Part shown: positions 26,157-37,354 of the stretch, one piece after another
Layout of the letters: every line of letters starts with the position of its first letter
Numbering within the stretch: position 1 is the first letter of the stretch
Assembly (NCBI RefSeq): GCF_000455485.1
Contig: NZ_CBQR020000004.1
Location: 1-63,006 of the forward strand
DNA from: Gorillibacterium massiliense
Lineage (GTDB): Bacteria; Bacillota; Bacilli; Paenibacillales; NBRC-103111
DNA: 63,006 bases
Direction: 5' to 3'
Position numbers and translations under genes: made by a program
Notes under the pieces: generated by a model
What the model was told of the DNA's origin: nothing
Database searches by the model: none
Seen by the model: the letters and a program-made list of their open reading frames with translations, nothing else

Positions 26157-26489
26157 CGGTTATCCTCCGTTCGATCCGTAATGGACGCCGGCCGGAAACC
26201 CCGCTACCGTTTGCGCTTAAACGTACGCCGGGTTCCCGGCGCATCCGTAACGCCATGCAAATGCGCTTGTTTTTACTGGATTGGAGGCATACGTTATCCC
26301 TCGATTTCATGACTAAAGGATCGATACCGTTCAGATGAGCTTTTGGTCAAAGGAAGTAATCCCAGTACCGTATGCCTTAACTATAGGCTTTCGCCTGCAC
26401 AATCGAAAGAGAATACATAGTTTATAACGATATAATCCTGCCTAACGGCCCAATTTATCGAGAGAGACGGCTGTCAGCTGTCACAAATC
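26157..26489. other. Intergenic region between rpmB and the leuS leader
   Basis: About 330 bases with no credible gene. It must hold the rpmB promoter on the minus strand, which I could not fix. A compact GC hairpin GCCGGG-TT-CCCGGC lies near 26230-26245 and may belong to the rpmB leader. Confidence 0.5.
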
Positions 26490-26824
26490 TTGACAAAAGA
26501 CCGGTTTCTTTTCTATAATCGTGCTAATAATAATAGTAACCACGGGCAAAGAAAAGGAGCAGTAATTCCGGATGCGCCCCACAGAGAGCCGGTATAAGGG
26601 TGGAAGCCGGCGGATGCGCGGAATGAACTCGCCTTAGAGCCTGAACGGCAAACTTTTGAAGGATGCATTTCCTTTGGGATGAACCGTTCCGTACGAGCCG
26701 GCGATATCGGCGTTTTGAGTGAGACGTGGCGGCTTTGAGCCCGTCTAACTAGGGTGGTACCACGGGAGTCGAAATCCTCTCGTCCCTGGCTGTTATTCGG
26801 CAGGGGCGGGAGGTTTTTTATTTT
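26490..26824 (+). promoter_or_regulatory. leuS promoter and T-box leader (tRNA-Leu-sensing riboswitch)
   Basis: Promoter: TTGACA 26490-26495, 18-base spacer, TATAAT 26514-26519. The leader has an AGAGAG/stem I region near 26580, a likely specifier CTC (Leu) in GAACTCGCC near 26625, and the canonical T-box AGGGTGGTACCACGG at 26751-26765. An intrinsic terminator follows at about 26776-26824 (stem CCTCTCGTCCCTG/CAGGGGCGGGAGG then T run). Uncharged tRNA-Leu pairing with the T-box would prevent termination. The specifier codon is inferred from position and the downstream gene. Confidence 0.92.
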
Positions 26825-26884
26825 TGCCGGGCGCCGTAACGATTGTCAGAATGAAATGCGCAGTAATCAAGGAGGCTGTTTATC

Positions 26885-29329
26885 ATGTCAACGGAAAAAG
26901 AACAAGGCTACAACCCCCAATCTATCGAGCCGAAATGGCAAAAATACTGGGATGCTCACAAAACCTTCAGCGTGCAGAACGATGAGAGCAAACCGAAGTT
27001 TTACGCCCTCGACATGTTCCCCTATCCGTCGGGAGCGGGTCTTCACGTCGGCCACCCGGAAGGCTACACGGCTACGGATATCGTATCCCGTTTTAAGCGG
27101 ATGCGCGGCTATAACGTGCTGCACCCAATGGGCTGGGACGCCTTCGGCCTGCCGGCGGAGCAGTATGCCATCGACACCGGCAACGATCCTCGGGAATTTA
27201 CGAAGAAAAACATTGATACGTTCCGCCGCCAAATCAAATCCCTCGGCTTCTCCTACGATTGGGACCGGGAGATCAGCACGACGGACCCGGAATATTACAA
27301 GTGGACGCAGTGGATTTTTATCCAGCTGTACAAAAAAGGTCTCGCCTACGTCGACGAAGTGCCGGTCAACTGGTGCCCCGCGTTGGGAACGGTGCTGGCT
27401 AACGAAGAGGTTATCGACGGAAAAAGCGAGCGTGGCGGGCATCCGGTCATCCGCAAGCCGATGCGCCAATGGGTGCTGAAAATTACCGAATACGCTGACC
27501 GGCTGCTGGACGATCTGGAGGAGCTGGATTGGTCCGAAAGCATCAAGGATATGCAGCGCAACTGGATCGGAAAATCCACCGGTGCAGAGGTGCATTTTGC
27601 GATAGAAGGGCAAGCGGATGCCGGGCTCACCGTGTTCACCACCCGTCCGGATACGCTGTTTGGAGCGACTTACTGTGTACTGGCTCCCGAGCATGAGCTG
27701 GTCGACTTGATTACGACAGACGAGCAGCGGGATTCTGTAGTTTTATACCGGGAAAACGCTGCGCGCAAAAGCGATCTGGAGCGAACCGATCTTGCCAAGG
27801 TTAAGACCGGCGTTTTCACCGGCGCCTATGCGATCAATCCGGTGAACGGAGCGAAAACACCCATTTGGATCGCCGATTACGTGCTGGCCGGCTACGGTAC
27901 AGGCGCCATCATGGCGGTTCCCGGCCACGACCAGCGGGACTATGATTTTGCCAAAGCCTTCAATCTGCCGATTCTGGAAGTCGTACAGGGCGGCGACCTG
28001 ACGAAGGAAGCCTATGCCGGCGACGGAGCTCACGTCAATTCGGGCTTCATGGACGGCATGAAGAACGAGCAAGCCATCGCCGCTATGATCTCCTGGCTGG
28101 AGGAGCAGGGAAAAGGCCGCGGCAAGGTGACTTACCGGCTGCGCGACTGGCTGTTCAGCCGCCAACGCTACTGGGGTGAGCCGATTCCGATCCTCCATCT
28201 GGAGGATGGTACGATGAAGACGGTGCCGGAGGATCAGCTTCCGCTGATGCTGCCGGATGTGGATTCTATCAAGCCGTCTGGCACTGGCGAATCGCCGCTG
28301 GCTAACGTGACGGATTGGGTCAACACTGTCGATCCAGAAACGGGCAAGAAAGCCCGCCGGGAAACCAACACCATGCCTCAGTGGGCGGGAAGCTGCTGGT
28401 ATTACCTGCGGTATATCGATCCGAAAAACGATCAAGCCCTCTGCTCGCCGGAGCTGCAAGCGAAATGGCTGCCGGTGGATCTGTACATCGGCGGCGCAGA
28501 GCACGCGGTGCTGCACTTGCTCTATGCCCGCTTCTGGCACAAGGTGCTGTATGATCTGGGCGTTGTCGCCACGAAGGAACCGTTCCACAAGCTGGTCAAC
28601 CAAGGCATGATCCTTGGGGAAAACAACGAGAAAATGAGCAAATCCCGGGGTAATGTCATTAACCCGGATGACATCGTGAGCAAATTCGGCGCAGACACCT
28701 TGCGGATTTATGAAATGTTCATGGGTCCGCTGGAAGCCACGAAGCCTTGGAGCGAAACCGGCGTGGAAGGCTCGCACCGCTTCCTGGCCCGGATTTGGCG
28801 GCTGTTTGTCGGAGAGAACGGCGCTTTGAACAGCAAAATCGCCGATGGCGATGCGGCTACGACGGATGCCTTCCTGCGGGTTTGGCATCGTTCCGTGAAG
28901 AAGATCACCGAGGATTTTGAAGCCTTGCGTTTCAACACCGCCATCAGCCAATTGATGATCTTCGTCAATGAAGCCTATAAGACGGAAGTTCTTCCGAAAC
29001 GCGCCATGGAGGCGTTCGTGCAATTGCTCTCGCCGCTGGCGCCGCATATCGCCGAAGAACTGTGGGAGAAGCTGGGTCATAGCGAAAGCATCACCTATGA
29101 GGCATGGCCAACATATGATGAAGCTCTCACGGTTGACGATGAAGTAGAAATCGTCGTCCAAGTAAACGGCAAAATCATCGACCGGGTGAAAATCGCCGCC
29201 AACCTCGAATTGGACGCTATGGAAGCACTGGCCCAGGAACTGGAGAAGGTGAAAGAGCTGACGGAGGGTAAAACCATCCGCAAGATCATCGCGGTCAAAG
29301 GCAAGCTGGTCAACATCGTCGCTAACTGA
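26885..29329 (+). CDS. leuS: Leucyl-tRNA synthetase
   Basis: 814 residues, class Ia. HIGH-type motif [15 protein letters not shown] (about 43-57), CP1 editing domain with [19 protein letters not shown] (about 250), KMSKSRGN (about 580) and anticodon-binding C-terminus ending in [12 protein letters not shown]. Length standard for Bacilli. Under T-box control. Cytoplasmic. Confidence 0.98.
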   Translation: MSTEKEQGYNPQSIEPKWQKYWDAHKTFSVQNDESKPKFYALDMFPYPSGAGLHVGHPEGYTATDIVSRFKRMRGYNVLHPMGWDAFGLPAEQYAIDTGNDPREFTKKNIDTFRRQIKSLGFSYDWDREISTTDPEYYKWTQWIFIQLYKKGLAYVDEVPVNWCPALGTVLANEEVIDGKSERGGHPVIRKPMRQWVLKITEYADRLLDDLEELDWSESIKDMQRNWIGKSTGAEVHFAIEGQADAGLTVFTTRPDTLFGATYCVLAPEHELVDLITTDEQRDSVVLYRENAARKSDLERTDLAKVKTGVFTGAYAINPVNGAKTPIWIADYVLAGYGTGAIMAVPGHDQRDYDFAKAFNLPILEVVQGGDLTKEAYAGDGAHVNSGFMDGMKNEQAIAAMISWLEEQGKGRGKVTYRLRDWLFSRQRYWGEPIPILHLEDGTMKTVPEDQLPLMLPDVDSIKPSGTGESPLANVTDWVNTVDPETGKKARRETNTMPQWAGSCWYYLRYIDPKNDQALCSPELQAKWLPVDLYIGGAEHAVLHLLYARFWHKVLYDLGVVATKEPFHKLVNQGMILGENNEKMSKSRGNVINPDDIVSKFGADTLRIYEMFMGPLEATKPWSETGVEGSHRFLARIWRLFVGENGALNSKIADGDAATTDAFLRVWHRSVKKITEDFEALRFNTAISQLMIFVNEAYKTEVLPKRAMEAFVQLLSPLAPHIAEELWEKLGHSESITYEAWPTYDEALTVDDEVEIVVQVNGKIIDRVKIAANLELDAMEALAQELEKVKELTEGKTIRKIIAVKGKLVNIVAN

Positions 29330-29386
29330 ATGTGAAATGAGCGATTCCTTTAGTTAAGTAGCAGATGACATCTAGATGATGCTTTC

Positions 29387-29413
29387 AGCCGGCGCAAGCC
29401 GGCTTTTCTTTTT
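29387..29413 (+). terminator. Terminator of leuS
   Basis: Seven-base stem AGCCGGC/GCCGGCT with GCAA loop and a T-rich tail. Confidence 0.9.
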
Positions 29414-29426
29414 GAAGAAAAAGGGG

Positions 29427-29476
29427 TTGCGGAAACTAATGCCATTAGTTATACTAAAACTAATGATATTAGTTTT
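29427..29476 (+). promoter_or_regulatory. Promoter with two TetR-type operators
   Basis: -35-like TTGCGG 29427-29432, 17-base spacer, -10 TATACT 29450-29455. Two palindromes: 29434-29450 (arms AACTAAT/ATTAGTT, centre GCC), filling the spacer, and 29456-29476 (arms AAAACTAAT/ATTAGTTTT, centre GAT), covering the start site. Centres are 24 bases apart. The TetR gene two positions down is the obvious repressor. Confidence 0.82.
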
Positions 29477-29494
29477 GTGGAGGGAGTGAGCCGA

Positions 29495-30211
29495 ATGCAA
29501 GTTTCCCGATATGCGAACGTTCACCAATTGTCTTTTATGCCGCGAATGTTCCCAGTCAATTGCTACTTGGTGGAGGAGGAAGATGGGCTGACTCTGATCG
29601 ACGCTGCTTTGCCTTATAGTATGAAAGGGATATTGCTCGCAGCGAAGCGGATCGGAAAACCGATCGTCCGCATTGTCCTGACTCATGCGCATAGCGACCA
29701 CATTGGAGCATTAGATGGGATTAAAGAGGCGTTGCCGGATGCGCCTGTCTATATATCCGCCAGAGATAGTCGGCTGTTGGCTGGGGATCGGTCGTTGGAT
29801 CCGGATGAACCTGCCACTCCGATTCGCGGCGGCGTTCCGGAAAAGGTGAAGACTCGTGCCGATGTGCTGCTGTATGACGGGGACCTCATCGGCTCCTTAC
29901 GGGCGGTTTCTACTTCCGGACACACACCCGGTTCCATGGCCTTTCTCGATACGAGAAGCGGCGCCTTGATTGTCGGAGACGCCTTCCAACTTCGGGGTGG
30001 TATCGCCGTGTCTGGTCAAATGCGGCCGTTATTTCCATTTCCGGCGTTGGCTACTTGGAATAAAGAAGTGGCATTGGCAAGTGCTGTTCAGCTCTTGCAG
30101 CTAGAGCCGAAGCTTCTGGCCGTAGGTCACGGCAAAATGCTCCACCACCCGCTGCAAGCGATGAGTCGGGCTGTGGAACAAGCAAAAGCAAATCTGCATA
30201 GTCAGTCATAG
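29495..30211 (+). CDS. Metallo-beta-lactamase fold hydrolase
   Basis: 238 residues. Metal-binding motif THAHSDHIG (about 65-73), SGHTPGSMAF (about 143), GDAFQLRGG (about 164) and a late conserved GHGK (about 209). A glyoxalase-II/YflN-like enzyme of unknown substrate. ATG 29495 has GGAGGGAG upstream. Placed after a doubly operated promoter and followed by a TetR gene, so expression is probably induced by a small molecule it degrades (inference). Confidence 0.9.
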   Translation: MQVSRYANVHQLSFMPRMFPVNCYLVEEEDGLTLIDAALPYSMKGILLAAKRIGKPIVRIVLTHAHSDHIGALDGIKEALPDAPVYISARDSRLLAGDRSLDPDEPATPIRGGVPEKVKTRADVLLYDGDLIGSLRAVSTSGHTPGSMAFLDTRSGALIVGDAFQLRGGIAVSGQMRPLFPFPALATWNKEVALASAVQLLQLEPKLLAVGHGKMLHHPLQAMSRAVEQAKANLHSQS

Positions 30212-30228
30212 AAAGGGGGACATGTTTT

Positions 30229-30813
30229 GTGTCACCAAGGATGGGGTTAGACATGCAAGGTGTTGTAGAAGCGGCGGTTGAGTTAGCCGACGAAAAAGGG
30301 ATGGCCGAGGTAACCTTGGCTTCTCTCGCCAAAAAGCTTGGAATCCGCACGCCGTCCCTGTACAACCATGTGGGTGGTTTGGAGGATTTGCGCAAACGGA
30401 TGGCTTTTTACGGGGTGAATGAGCTGTATGCATCGCTTTCGGAAGCGGTACGGGGAAATTCCGGGGAAGAGGGTGTCAAGGCGCTGGCTGCTGCCTACGT
30501 CCAATTCGCCCGGGAGCGGCCAGGCTTGTATCAAGCCGCTCAGCATGCGCCGGACCGGCAGGATGACGAGATGGTTAAAGCCTATGAGCGGGTCGTGAAC
30601 CTCGTCGTTACCGTCATGAACCATTACGGGCTGGAGGGCGACGCCAAGATTCATGCCGTGAGAGGAATCCGCAGCATACTACATGGTTTTACCTCTTTGG
30701 AGCTGACCGGGGGCTTTGGCATTCCGCTGGATTTGGACGTCAGCTTGCGGCTTGCGATCGACGCTTATCTTGCAGGCATTTCCGTTATGAAGGACTTGGC
30801 CATCAAGGAGTAA
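30229..30813 (+). CDS. TetR family regulator with WHG-type C-terminal domain
   Basis: 194 residues. HTH: VTLASLAKKLGIRTPSLYNHV (about 25-45). The C-terminal region FARERPGLYQAA and IRSILHGFTSLE resembles the TetR WHG (TetR_C_33) type. GTG 30229 behind AAAGGGGG; ATG 30241 possible. 17 bases after the hydrolase gene. Its 3' end overlaps the end of comER by 11 bases (convergent). Confidence 0.88.
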   Translation: MSPRMGLDMQGVVEAAVELADEKGMAEVTLASLAKKLGIRTPSLYNHVGGLEDLRKRMAFYGVNELYASLSEAVRGNSGEEGVKALAAAYVQFARERPGLYQAAQHAPDRQDDEMVKAYERVVNLVVTVMNHYGLEGDAKIHAVRGIRSILHGFTSLELTGGFGIPLDLDVSLRLAIDAYLAGISVMKDLAIKE

Positions 30814-31633
30814 GGCCTTTGAACGCTTCTTCGATTTTTTCAACATCCTCGTAATATTTAGCATGGGTTGCTTGGATCAATTTGGAGAATACGTCGCTTA
30901 CCTCGCGATCCAGAAGCTGGAGGCCCGCAGCGGTGATGCCGCCGGGAACGGCCACCTGCCGTTGAAGCTCCTCCACGGACATTCCTCCGGCCGTGAGCAG
31001 CATGCCAGTGCCAAGAAGCATTTCGCCAGCCATGCAGGCGGCGGCATCTCTTGCGATGCCCGTCTCGGCAACGGCGGCATCCACCAGTTTTTGCAGCAAA
31101 AAAGCGATAAATGCCGGCCCGCAGCTGGTGAGATCGGAACTCACCCGGGTATACTGCTCGGTCACTTCAACGGGATGGCTGATGGCGGAAACTAACCGCT
31201 CCAGGACTTGCCTGTCGCGCTCTTCGATTCTTGATCCGTACATGCAAAGCGTCGCTCCGCTGAGCATATAGTTGGTGATGCTGGGGATGATTTTGGCTAC
31301 TTTGCCTTGCAGCTTCTCCTCCAACTGGCTGATCATGACCGGGCTTGTTATGGAAATGACGATCTGCTCTTCTTTTATGACGGGGGCAAGGTCTGCGACC
31401 ACCTGGGGGAAATGGGACGGTTTGACGCAGAGGAAAAGAATCCGGCTTTTTTTTGCCGCCTCTTGGATGGAAGTGGCCACGGTCAAACCCAAGTGCCGCG
31501 CGGCCAAAGCTTCCGCTTTCGCGGGGGTTCGGTTGAATGCAATGATCTCTTCCGGCTGCAAAACGCCTGAACGGATGAATGCATCGATGAGCATGCTCCC
31601 CATGCTTCCGGTACCGATAAAGCCTGTCATCAT
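30803..31633 (-). CDS. comER: ComER, pyrroline-5-carboxylate-reductase-like protein
   Basis: 276 residues. N-terminal GFIGTGSMGSMLI dinucleotide-binding motif, FLCVKPSHFP (about 72), and the ProC C-terminal signature GGITAAGLQLLDRE. It is assigned as ComER rather than ProC by location: divergent from comEA, as in B. subtilis. In that species it influences biofilm/sporulation via Spo0A; the enzymatic role is not settled. RBS AGGAGGAAA before ATG 31633. Confidence 0.88.
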   Translation of the reverse strand: MMTGFIGTGSMGSMLIDAFIRSGVLQPEEIIAFNRTPAKAEALAARHLGLTVATSIQEAAKKSRILFLCVKPSHFPQVVADLAPVIKEEQIVISITSPVMISQLEEKLQGKVAKIIPSITNYMLSGATLCMYGSRIEERDRQVLERLVSAISHPVEVTEQYTRVSSDLTSCGPAFIAFLLQKLVDAAVAETGIARDAAACMAGEMLLGTGMLLTAGGMSVEELQRQVAVPGGITAAGLQLLDREVSDVFSKLIQATHAKYYEDVEKIEEAFKGLTP

Positions 31634-32082
31634 GATCGGATTTCCTCCTGAGCGCCTTTCCCGCGCTGCGGTTTTTATCGTAAAGCTATCTATTTATATG
31701 CGCTAGATGCATAAATATTTCCGCTGCTGCATTTTCCGGATAGGAAATGCGGCCTACACAAGCACCGTCTCCCGAGTGATTCGGAGGCGACGGTGATTTT
31801 TGCAGCTCGGACTGACGGCGGAGATACCGGAGACATACTTGGATAGTTACGAGGCTATCGAGGTTTGATTTTCATTCAGTATATCCGTTAATCAGCAAAT
31901 CTGAACTCGGCATATCTCCCATATCGAGACAAAAAGCTGAAGCATCCGTTTCTTGCTTTTTCCATGTATTGGGGGTATAGTCGAAGATAAGAGTTGACGG
32001 AAGCACCGTCTCTTGCCCTGAACCAGGCGGAGACGGTGTTTTTTTGTGTAAATATCGTAAATAGTCCTGAGGAGGAAATGGT
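31634..32082. other. comER-comEA intergenic region with two related hairpins
   Basis: 449 bases with no gene. It contains two terminator-like hairpins with the same 5' arm: 31763-31795 (CACCGTC/GACGGTG, followed by ATTTTT) and 32004-32045 (CACCGTCTC/GAGACGGTG, followed by seven T). The second ends 38 bases before comEA. Both are in the orientation to stop transcription entering comEA, or to end short transcripts started within the gap. Confidence 0.7.
32004..32045 (+). terminator. Hairpin terminator/attenuator upstream of comEA
   Basis: Nine-base perfect stem CACCGTCTC/GAGACGGTG with a 17-base loop and seven T. Lies in the probable comEA leader, so it could attenuate comEA or end a short RNA. 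Confidence 0.75.
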
Positions 32083-32748
32083 ATGGGAATGTATTGGCTT
32101 CAGTACCGAAATCGGATTATTACTGTACTTATCATTATCGCTGCCGCATGCGGCGGTTACGGATTCGCCCGCGTCACTGATGGACATGCCGCAAGCGGTG
32201 CGCTGCCGACAGCTAACCGGGAGATGGCGCAAATGCTGGCCGATCTTAAGCCGGCAGCGGACGCTACCACTAATGCGGCTGGTGGAAAGGGCAGTGCCGG
32301 TCAGACCGATATGTCGACGGCCATTTCATCGGCGTCATCGGTGAGTGGTACGGCGCCGGATCAGCCGGCATCGGCATCGGCAGCGGGAGCAGCTCCAGTG
32401 GCTGCTAGTGCCTCCGCCGGGCCGTCTGCCAACAAAACATCCGCATCGGCGGATGGAGCCGCCAGGCCGGATAGCGCAAACGATGCGCCGGTTTCGGCGA
32501 CCTCGGCCGAATCCGCGCAGGTTCAGGAGATCAATCAATCGGGAAAGATCGATTTGAATACCGCCAGCCTGCAACAATTGATGGAGCTGCCCCGTATTGG
32601 CGAAACCAAGGCGAAGGCGATTATTGCATATCGGGAGCAGCACGGCGGATTCAAAACTGCATCGGAGATTATGAACGTGAAGGGAATCGGAGAGAAAACA
32701 TATGAAAACTTTCGGGACCAGATTGTGGTTTCCAAGCTTAAGAATTGA
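32083..32748 (+). CDS. comEA: ComEA, DNA-uptake receptor
   Basis: 221 residues. N-terminal membrane helix (about 10-30). Residues about 40-150 are a low-complexity Ala/Ser/Gly/Pro linker. The C-terminal 65 residues are the helix-hairpin-helix DNA-binding domain: KIDLNTASLQQLMELPRIG then GGFKTASEIMNVKGIGEKT. The SLBB domain found between membrane helix and HhH in B. subtilis ComEA is not visible. RBS GGAGGAAA. First gene of the late-competence operon. Confidence 0.93.
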   Translation: MGMYWLQYRNRIITVLIIIAAACGGYGFARVTDGHAASGALPTANREMAQMLADLKPAADATTNAAGGKGSAGQTDMSTAISSASSVSGTAPDQPASASAAGAAPVAASASAGPSANKTSASADGAARPDSANDAPVSATSAESAQVQEINQSGKIDLNTASLQQLMELPRIGETKAKAIIAYREQHGGFKTASEIMNVKGIGEKTYENFRDQIVVSKLKN

Positions 32749-32858
32749 AGGAAGGATTTTTAATTCCGAGTTTTTTTATCGAAATAATATATTTTTTTTA
32801 TATTCCCCTCTTTTTATTTTGAAAAGAATATGAGAGAATAGTGAAAACCTTTATTTGA

Positions 32859-34166
<1,308 letters not shown>

Positions 34167-34169
34167 CGA

Positions 34170-34682
34170 ATGCCTTCTCGCAAGGATTGGGATACCTATT
34201 TCATGGATATCGCTTATATGGCGGCTACCCGGTCCCAATGTCCCCGTAGACATGTCGGGGCAGTACTCGTACAGGGGAAAAAGCTGCTGGGTTCCGCCTA
34301 TAACGGCGCCCCCATGGGCGTGCCCGACTGTCATGAAGCCGGATGCATGCTGACAGAGGAATATGAAATCCACGTGCATGAAGGTAAGGAAACGGTTGTA
34401 AAAAAACAACGCTGTATCCGCACCATCCATGCCGAGCAGAATTTGCTTCTCTTCACCGATCGTATTGATCGGGAAGGATCGACGGTATACGTGACCGATC
34501 AGCCTTGCTGGACTTGTGCCAATATGCTTGCCAACAGTGGCATCAAGGAAATCGTCTATCACCGTTCTTACCCAAAGGATAGCGATAAGGTGAGCGAGCT
34601 GATGGAAGCCAGAGGCATCGTTTTTCGTCCGATAGTTCGATACGAACCGCCGGCGGAAACGGTCATGGAAGTCGTGAACTGA
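34170..34682 (+). CDS. comEB: ComEB, dCMP deaminase family
   Basis: 170 residues. Cytidine/deoxycytidylate deaminase zinc site: HAEQNLLLF (catalytic Glu) and CWTCANML. N-terminal KDWDTYFMDIAYMAATRSQCPRRHVGAVLV in parts matches ComEB. Three bases after metY. Deaminates dCMP to dUMP; its role in competence is not essential in B. subtilis. Confidence 0.94.
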   Translation: MPSRKDWDTYFMDIAYMAATRSQCPRRHVGAVLVQGKKLLGSAYNGAPMGVPDCHEAGCMLTEEYEIHVHEGKETVVKKQRCIRTIHAEQNLLLFTDRIDREGSTVYVTDQPCWTCANMLANSGIKEIVYHRSYPKDSDKVSELMEARGIVFRPIVRYEPPAETVMEVVN

Positions 34683-34698
34683 ATGAAAATGCTTGAGG

Positions 34699-34741
34699 AA
34701 GAACCTCTAGCCGCCGAGAAGCGGTTTGAGGTTCTTTTTTT
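34699..34741 (+). terminator. Intrinsic terminator inside the comEB-comEC junction
   Basis: Nine-base stem AAGAACCTC/GAGGTTCTT (34699-34707 and 34728-34736) enclosing a smaller CCGC/GCGG hairpin, followed by seven T (34735-34741). It lies wholly between the comEB stop and the comEC ribosome binding site AAGGAGG at 34744-34750. Confidence 0.85.
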
Positions 34742-34760
34742 GGAAGGAGGCGGATTCCGG

Positions 34761-37298
34761 TTGAGGTCTTGGGTCATTAGCTTCACCTTGATGCTGGTAG
34801 CGGGTTTTGGAACAGCGGTGCTGACAGGTCCGATAGCCATTCGGTTGCCTTATTTTGCTATCACCTTATCCGCGCTCCTATTTGTGCTGTTCCTCCCGGC
34901 AAAGAATCGTGTCAAATCCGTTGCAACCTGCTTACTTCTTGCTTTGGCGGCTTTCTTCTATTATCAATGGGTGGATGGAAGGAACCTTTCTCATTTGACT
35001 TGGGATGGGCGTCTTGCTTCCGAAATTGATGGACAATCGGTGCACGTATCGGGGATTCTGGCTTCGCCTGTCCAGGTAGAAGGGGACAAGGCGTCTTTTT
35101 TGCTGCGTAGCGAATCGGTTGTGTGGCCGGACGGAAGCACCCAAAATGTCCGGGAGCGGATTCGGATCACAGTAAAGCTGCAAAAAGAGGCGGAACAACA
35201 AACTGCCGCAAGATTACGGCGGGGAGATCCGCTCGCCTTGCAGGGCAAGCTTCTTCTTCCCGAACCGGCTCGTAATTTCGGAGGTTTCGACTATCGCAGC
35301 TACCTCCATCGGCAGCATATCCACTGGCAGCTAAGTGTCAAAGGGATGGCGACCGTTGAGCATAACAGAAAACCCGCTTTTGGCACGGATCGGCTGCTTT
35401 CGTATATGGATCTTTCTCGGAAAAGATTAGGAAACGTCATTGCGGATTTGTTCCCCGCAAATCAGGCGGGGTACATGAAGGGGCTGCTCATCGGCGACCA
35501 GAATGATGTCGATCCGGAGCAGTACCGCCATTATTCCAATTTGGGGCTGACACATTTGCTGGCGATTTCCGGCATGCATGTTGCAGTCTTCGTTGGAGCC
35601 ATGTTGTGGCTCCTCGCCCGGTTCGGCATGACTCGCGAAGGCGCGCAGACCGTTGTGCTGGGGCTGCTGCCTTTTTACGTTCTGTTGACCGGTGCATCGC
35701 CTTCTGTACTTCGAGCGGGGTTAATGGCAGCCCTCGCTCTGTATGCCGCTCGACGGGGCCAACTGAAAGATGGCTTGCACCTTTTATCGGCAACAGGGGC
35801 GATACTTCTCGTTTGGAATCCCTATTATTTGCTGGATGTCGGATTCCAGCTTTCGTTTTTGGTGACCGCCGGGTTAATTCTTGGCGTTCCCGCTTTCAGC
35901 AAACTGCTGCCCATCGCGGATAAAAGATGGAACAGCGCCATCAGCGTCGCCGTTGTCGCACAGGCGGTTTCTTTTCCGATTACGATTTTCTATTTTAATC
36001 AGTTTTCACTGCTCTCTCTGGCAGCAAATTTGGTTTTAGTGCCCTTCGTCAGCTTTGTCATTACGCCCTTGGGCACCGTCGCCATGATCATCGGCCTGGT
36101 GAGTGTCTCTGCCGCTAAGCCCCTCGGTTGGCTAACGGCATTCCTCAATGATTGGGGCTTTCGCGGGGTAGAGTGGCTGGATCAGGTTTCCATTTTCCGG
36201 CTGATCTGGCCGGCGCCGCCACTATGGCAGGTGCTGGTATGTTACCTGCTAGGTGCAGTTCTTCTCGCAGGCTTATCCCGCCGCAAGGATGCCGCACGGC
36301 TGGCCGCCCAAGGGATTCGACTGCCAGATTTCAGCGGGAGAGGACGCAGGCTTTTGACGGACGGTTGGGTGTTGGCTGCTAGCGGAACTCTTCTTGTAGT
36401 GCTTCTGGCTTTCTCTTTCATGCCGAATCTTCTCCATAATGCGGGGACGGTATCGGTGCTGGACGTAGGTCAAGGGGATAGTATTTGGATTCATACGCCC
36501 GGGAATAAAAACATTCTCATCGATGGAGGAGGAACACTCACCTTTCGCAAGCCAGGCGAGCAGTGGAAGATCGCTCTCGATCCTTTTGACGTAGGGGATG
36601 ATGTGATCGTCCCGCTCTTGAAAAAGAGAGGCGTTCGCCAATTGGATGCTCTCCTTATCACCCACGAGGATGAAGACCATATCGGCGGCTTGCCGGCGAT
36701 CGTTGACCAGATACCCGTTAAACGGATTTTGTTCAACGGGACGCTGAAAGCGAGCGATGCGGCTATCAAACTGTTCGAAGCCGCTATAGAAAAAGATATT
36801 CCGCTTATCCCGGTGGGCGAGGGGGATAGTTGGCAAGTAGACAAAAGCACGACCCTCTATTTTTTACAGCCGGCAAAGACCGCGGAGGTGACCCCGTCAA
36901 AAGAGCAAAACGGAAAGTCCGTGGTAACCCTCATGGAGATGTACAAACGGACGTTTTTATTTACTGGCGATATGGAGGCGGAGGAGGAGGCCCAGTTGAT
37001 GTATCGTTTGGAGGAAAGCCGAATCACAATGGCGGCGGTTGGTCGGCCCCTAGACTTTTTGAAAACGGCTCATCACGGCAGTAAAACGTCGACGACAGCG
37101 GAGTGGCTCGCTTATTGGCAGCCGAAAATCGCGGCGATATCGGTAGGGGAGAACAATTTGTACGGCCATCCGACGCCTGTTGTTCTGGATAGACTGAATG
37201 ACAGTGGGGTGGTGACGTTCCGTACCGATAAGCAGGGGGAAATTCGGGCCAGAGTAACGCCTTCGGGTAAGCTGGTGTTGGAGACAAAGATAAAATAG
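34761..37298 (+). CDS. comEC: ComEC/Rec2, DNA transport channel protein
   Basis: 845 residues. N-terminal helices, an OB-like extracellular region, the Competence domain core (GLLIGDQNDVDPEQYRHY, then HLLAISGMHVAVFVG), further helices to about residue 565, and a C-terminal beta-lactamase-fold domain (VLDVGQGDSIWI, THEDEDHIGG, FTGDMEAEEE, TAHHGSKTST). TTG 34761 is chosen because AAGGAGG lies 10 bases upstream; the frame extends to ATG 34683, but that stretch is occupied by a terminator hairpin. Conducts single-stranded DNA across the membrane. Confidence 0.94.
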   Translation: MRSWVISFTLMLVAGFGTAVLTGPIAIRLPYFAITLSALLFVLFLPAKNRVKSVATCLLLALAAFFYYQWVDGRNLSHLTWDGRLASEIDGQSVHVSGILASPVQVEGDKASFLLRSESVVWPDGSTQNVRERIRITVKLQKEAEQQTAARLRRGDPLALQGKLLLPEPARNFGGFDYRSYLHRQHIHWQLSVKGMATVEHNRKPAFGTDRLLSYMDLSRKRLGNVIADLFPANQAGYMKGLLIGDQNDVDPEQYRHYSNLGLTHLLAISGMHVAVFVGAMLWLLARFGMTREGAQTVVLGLLPFYVLLTGASPSVLRAGLMAALALYAARRGQLKDGLHLLSATGAILLVWNPYYLLDVGFQLSFLVTAGLILGVPAFSKLLPIADKRWNSAISVAVVAQAVSFPITIFYFNQFSLLSLAANLVLVPFVSFVITPLGTVAMIIGLVSVSAAKPLGWLTAFLNDWGFRGVEWLDQVSIFRLIWPAPPLWQVLVCYLLGAVLLAGLSRRKDAARLAAQGIRLPDFSGRGRRLLTDGWVLAASGTLLVVLLAFSFMPNLLHNAGTVSVLDVGQGDSIWIHTPGNKNILIDGGGTLTFRKPGEQWKIALDPFDVGDDVIVPLLKKRGVRQLDALLITHEDEDHIGGLPAIVDQIPVKRILFNGTLKASDAAIKLFEAAIEKDIPLIPVGEGDSWQVDKSTTLYFLQPAKTAEVTPSKEQNGKSVVTLMEMYKRTFLFTGDMEAEEEAQLMYRLEESRITMAAVGRPLDFLKTAHHGSKTSTTAEWLAYWQPKIAAISVGENNLYGHPTPVVLDRLNDSGVVTFRTDKQGEIRARVTPSGKLVLETKIK

Positions 37299-37354
37299 GA
37301 GTTTTGGAAACTAACAGCTATACATTTCAACAGTATTCAGTAAATCGCAACTGG

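Noticed and set aside
27743-29161. Minus-strand 472-codon frame in leuS
   Set aside because: Long antisense frame caused by the GC-biased third positions of leuS; no motif, no RBS.
34683-34760. comEC starting at ATG 34683
   Set aside because: This stretch forms a terminator hairpin with a T run, while TTG 34761 has an AAGGAGG at the right distance.
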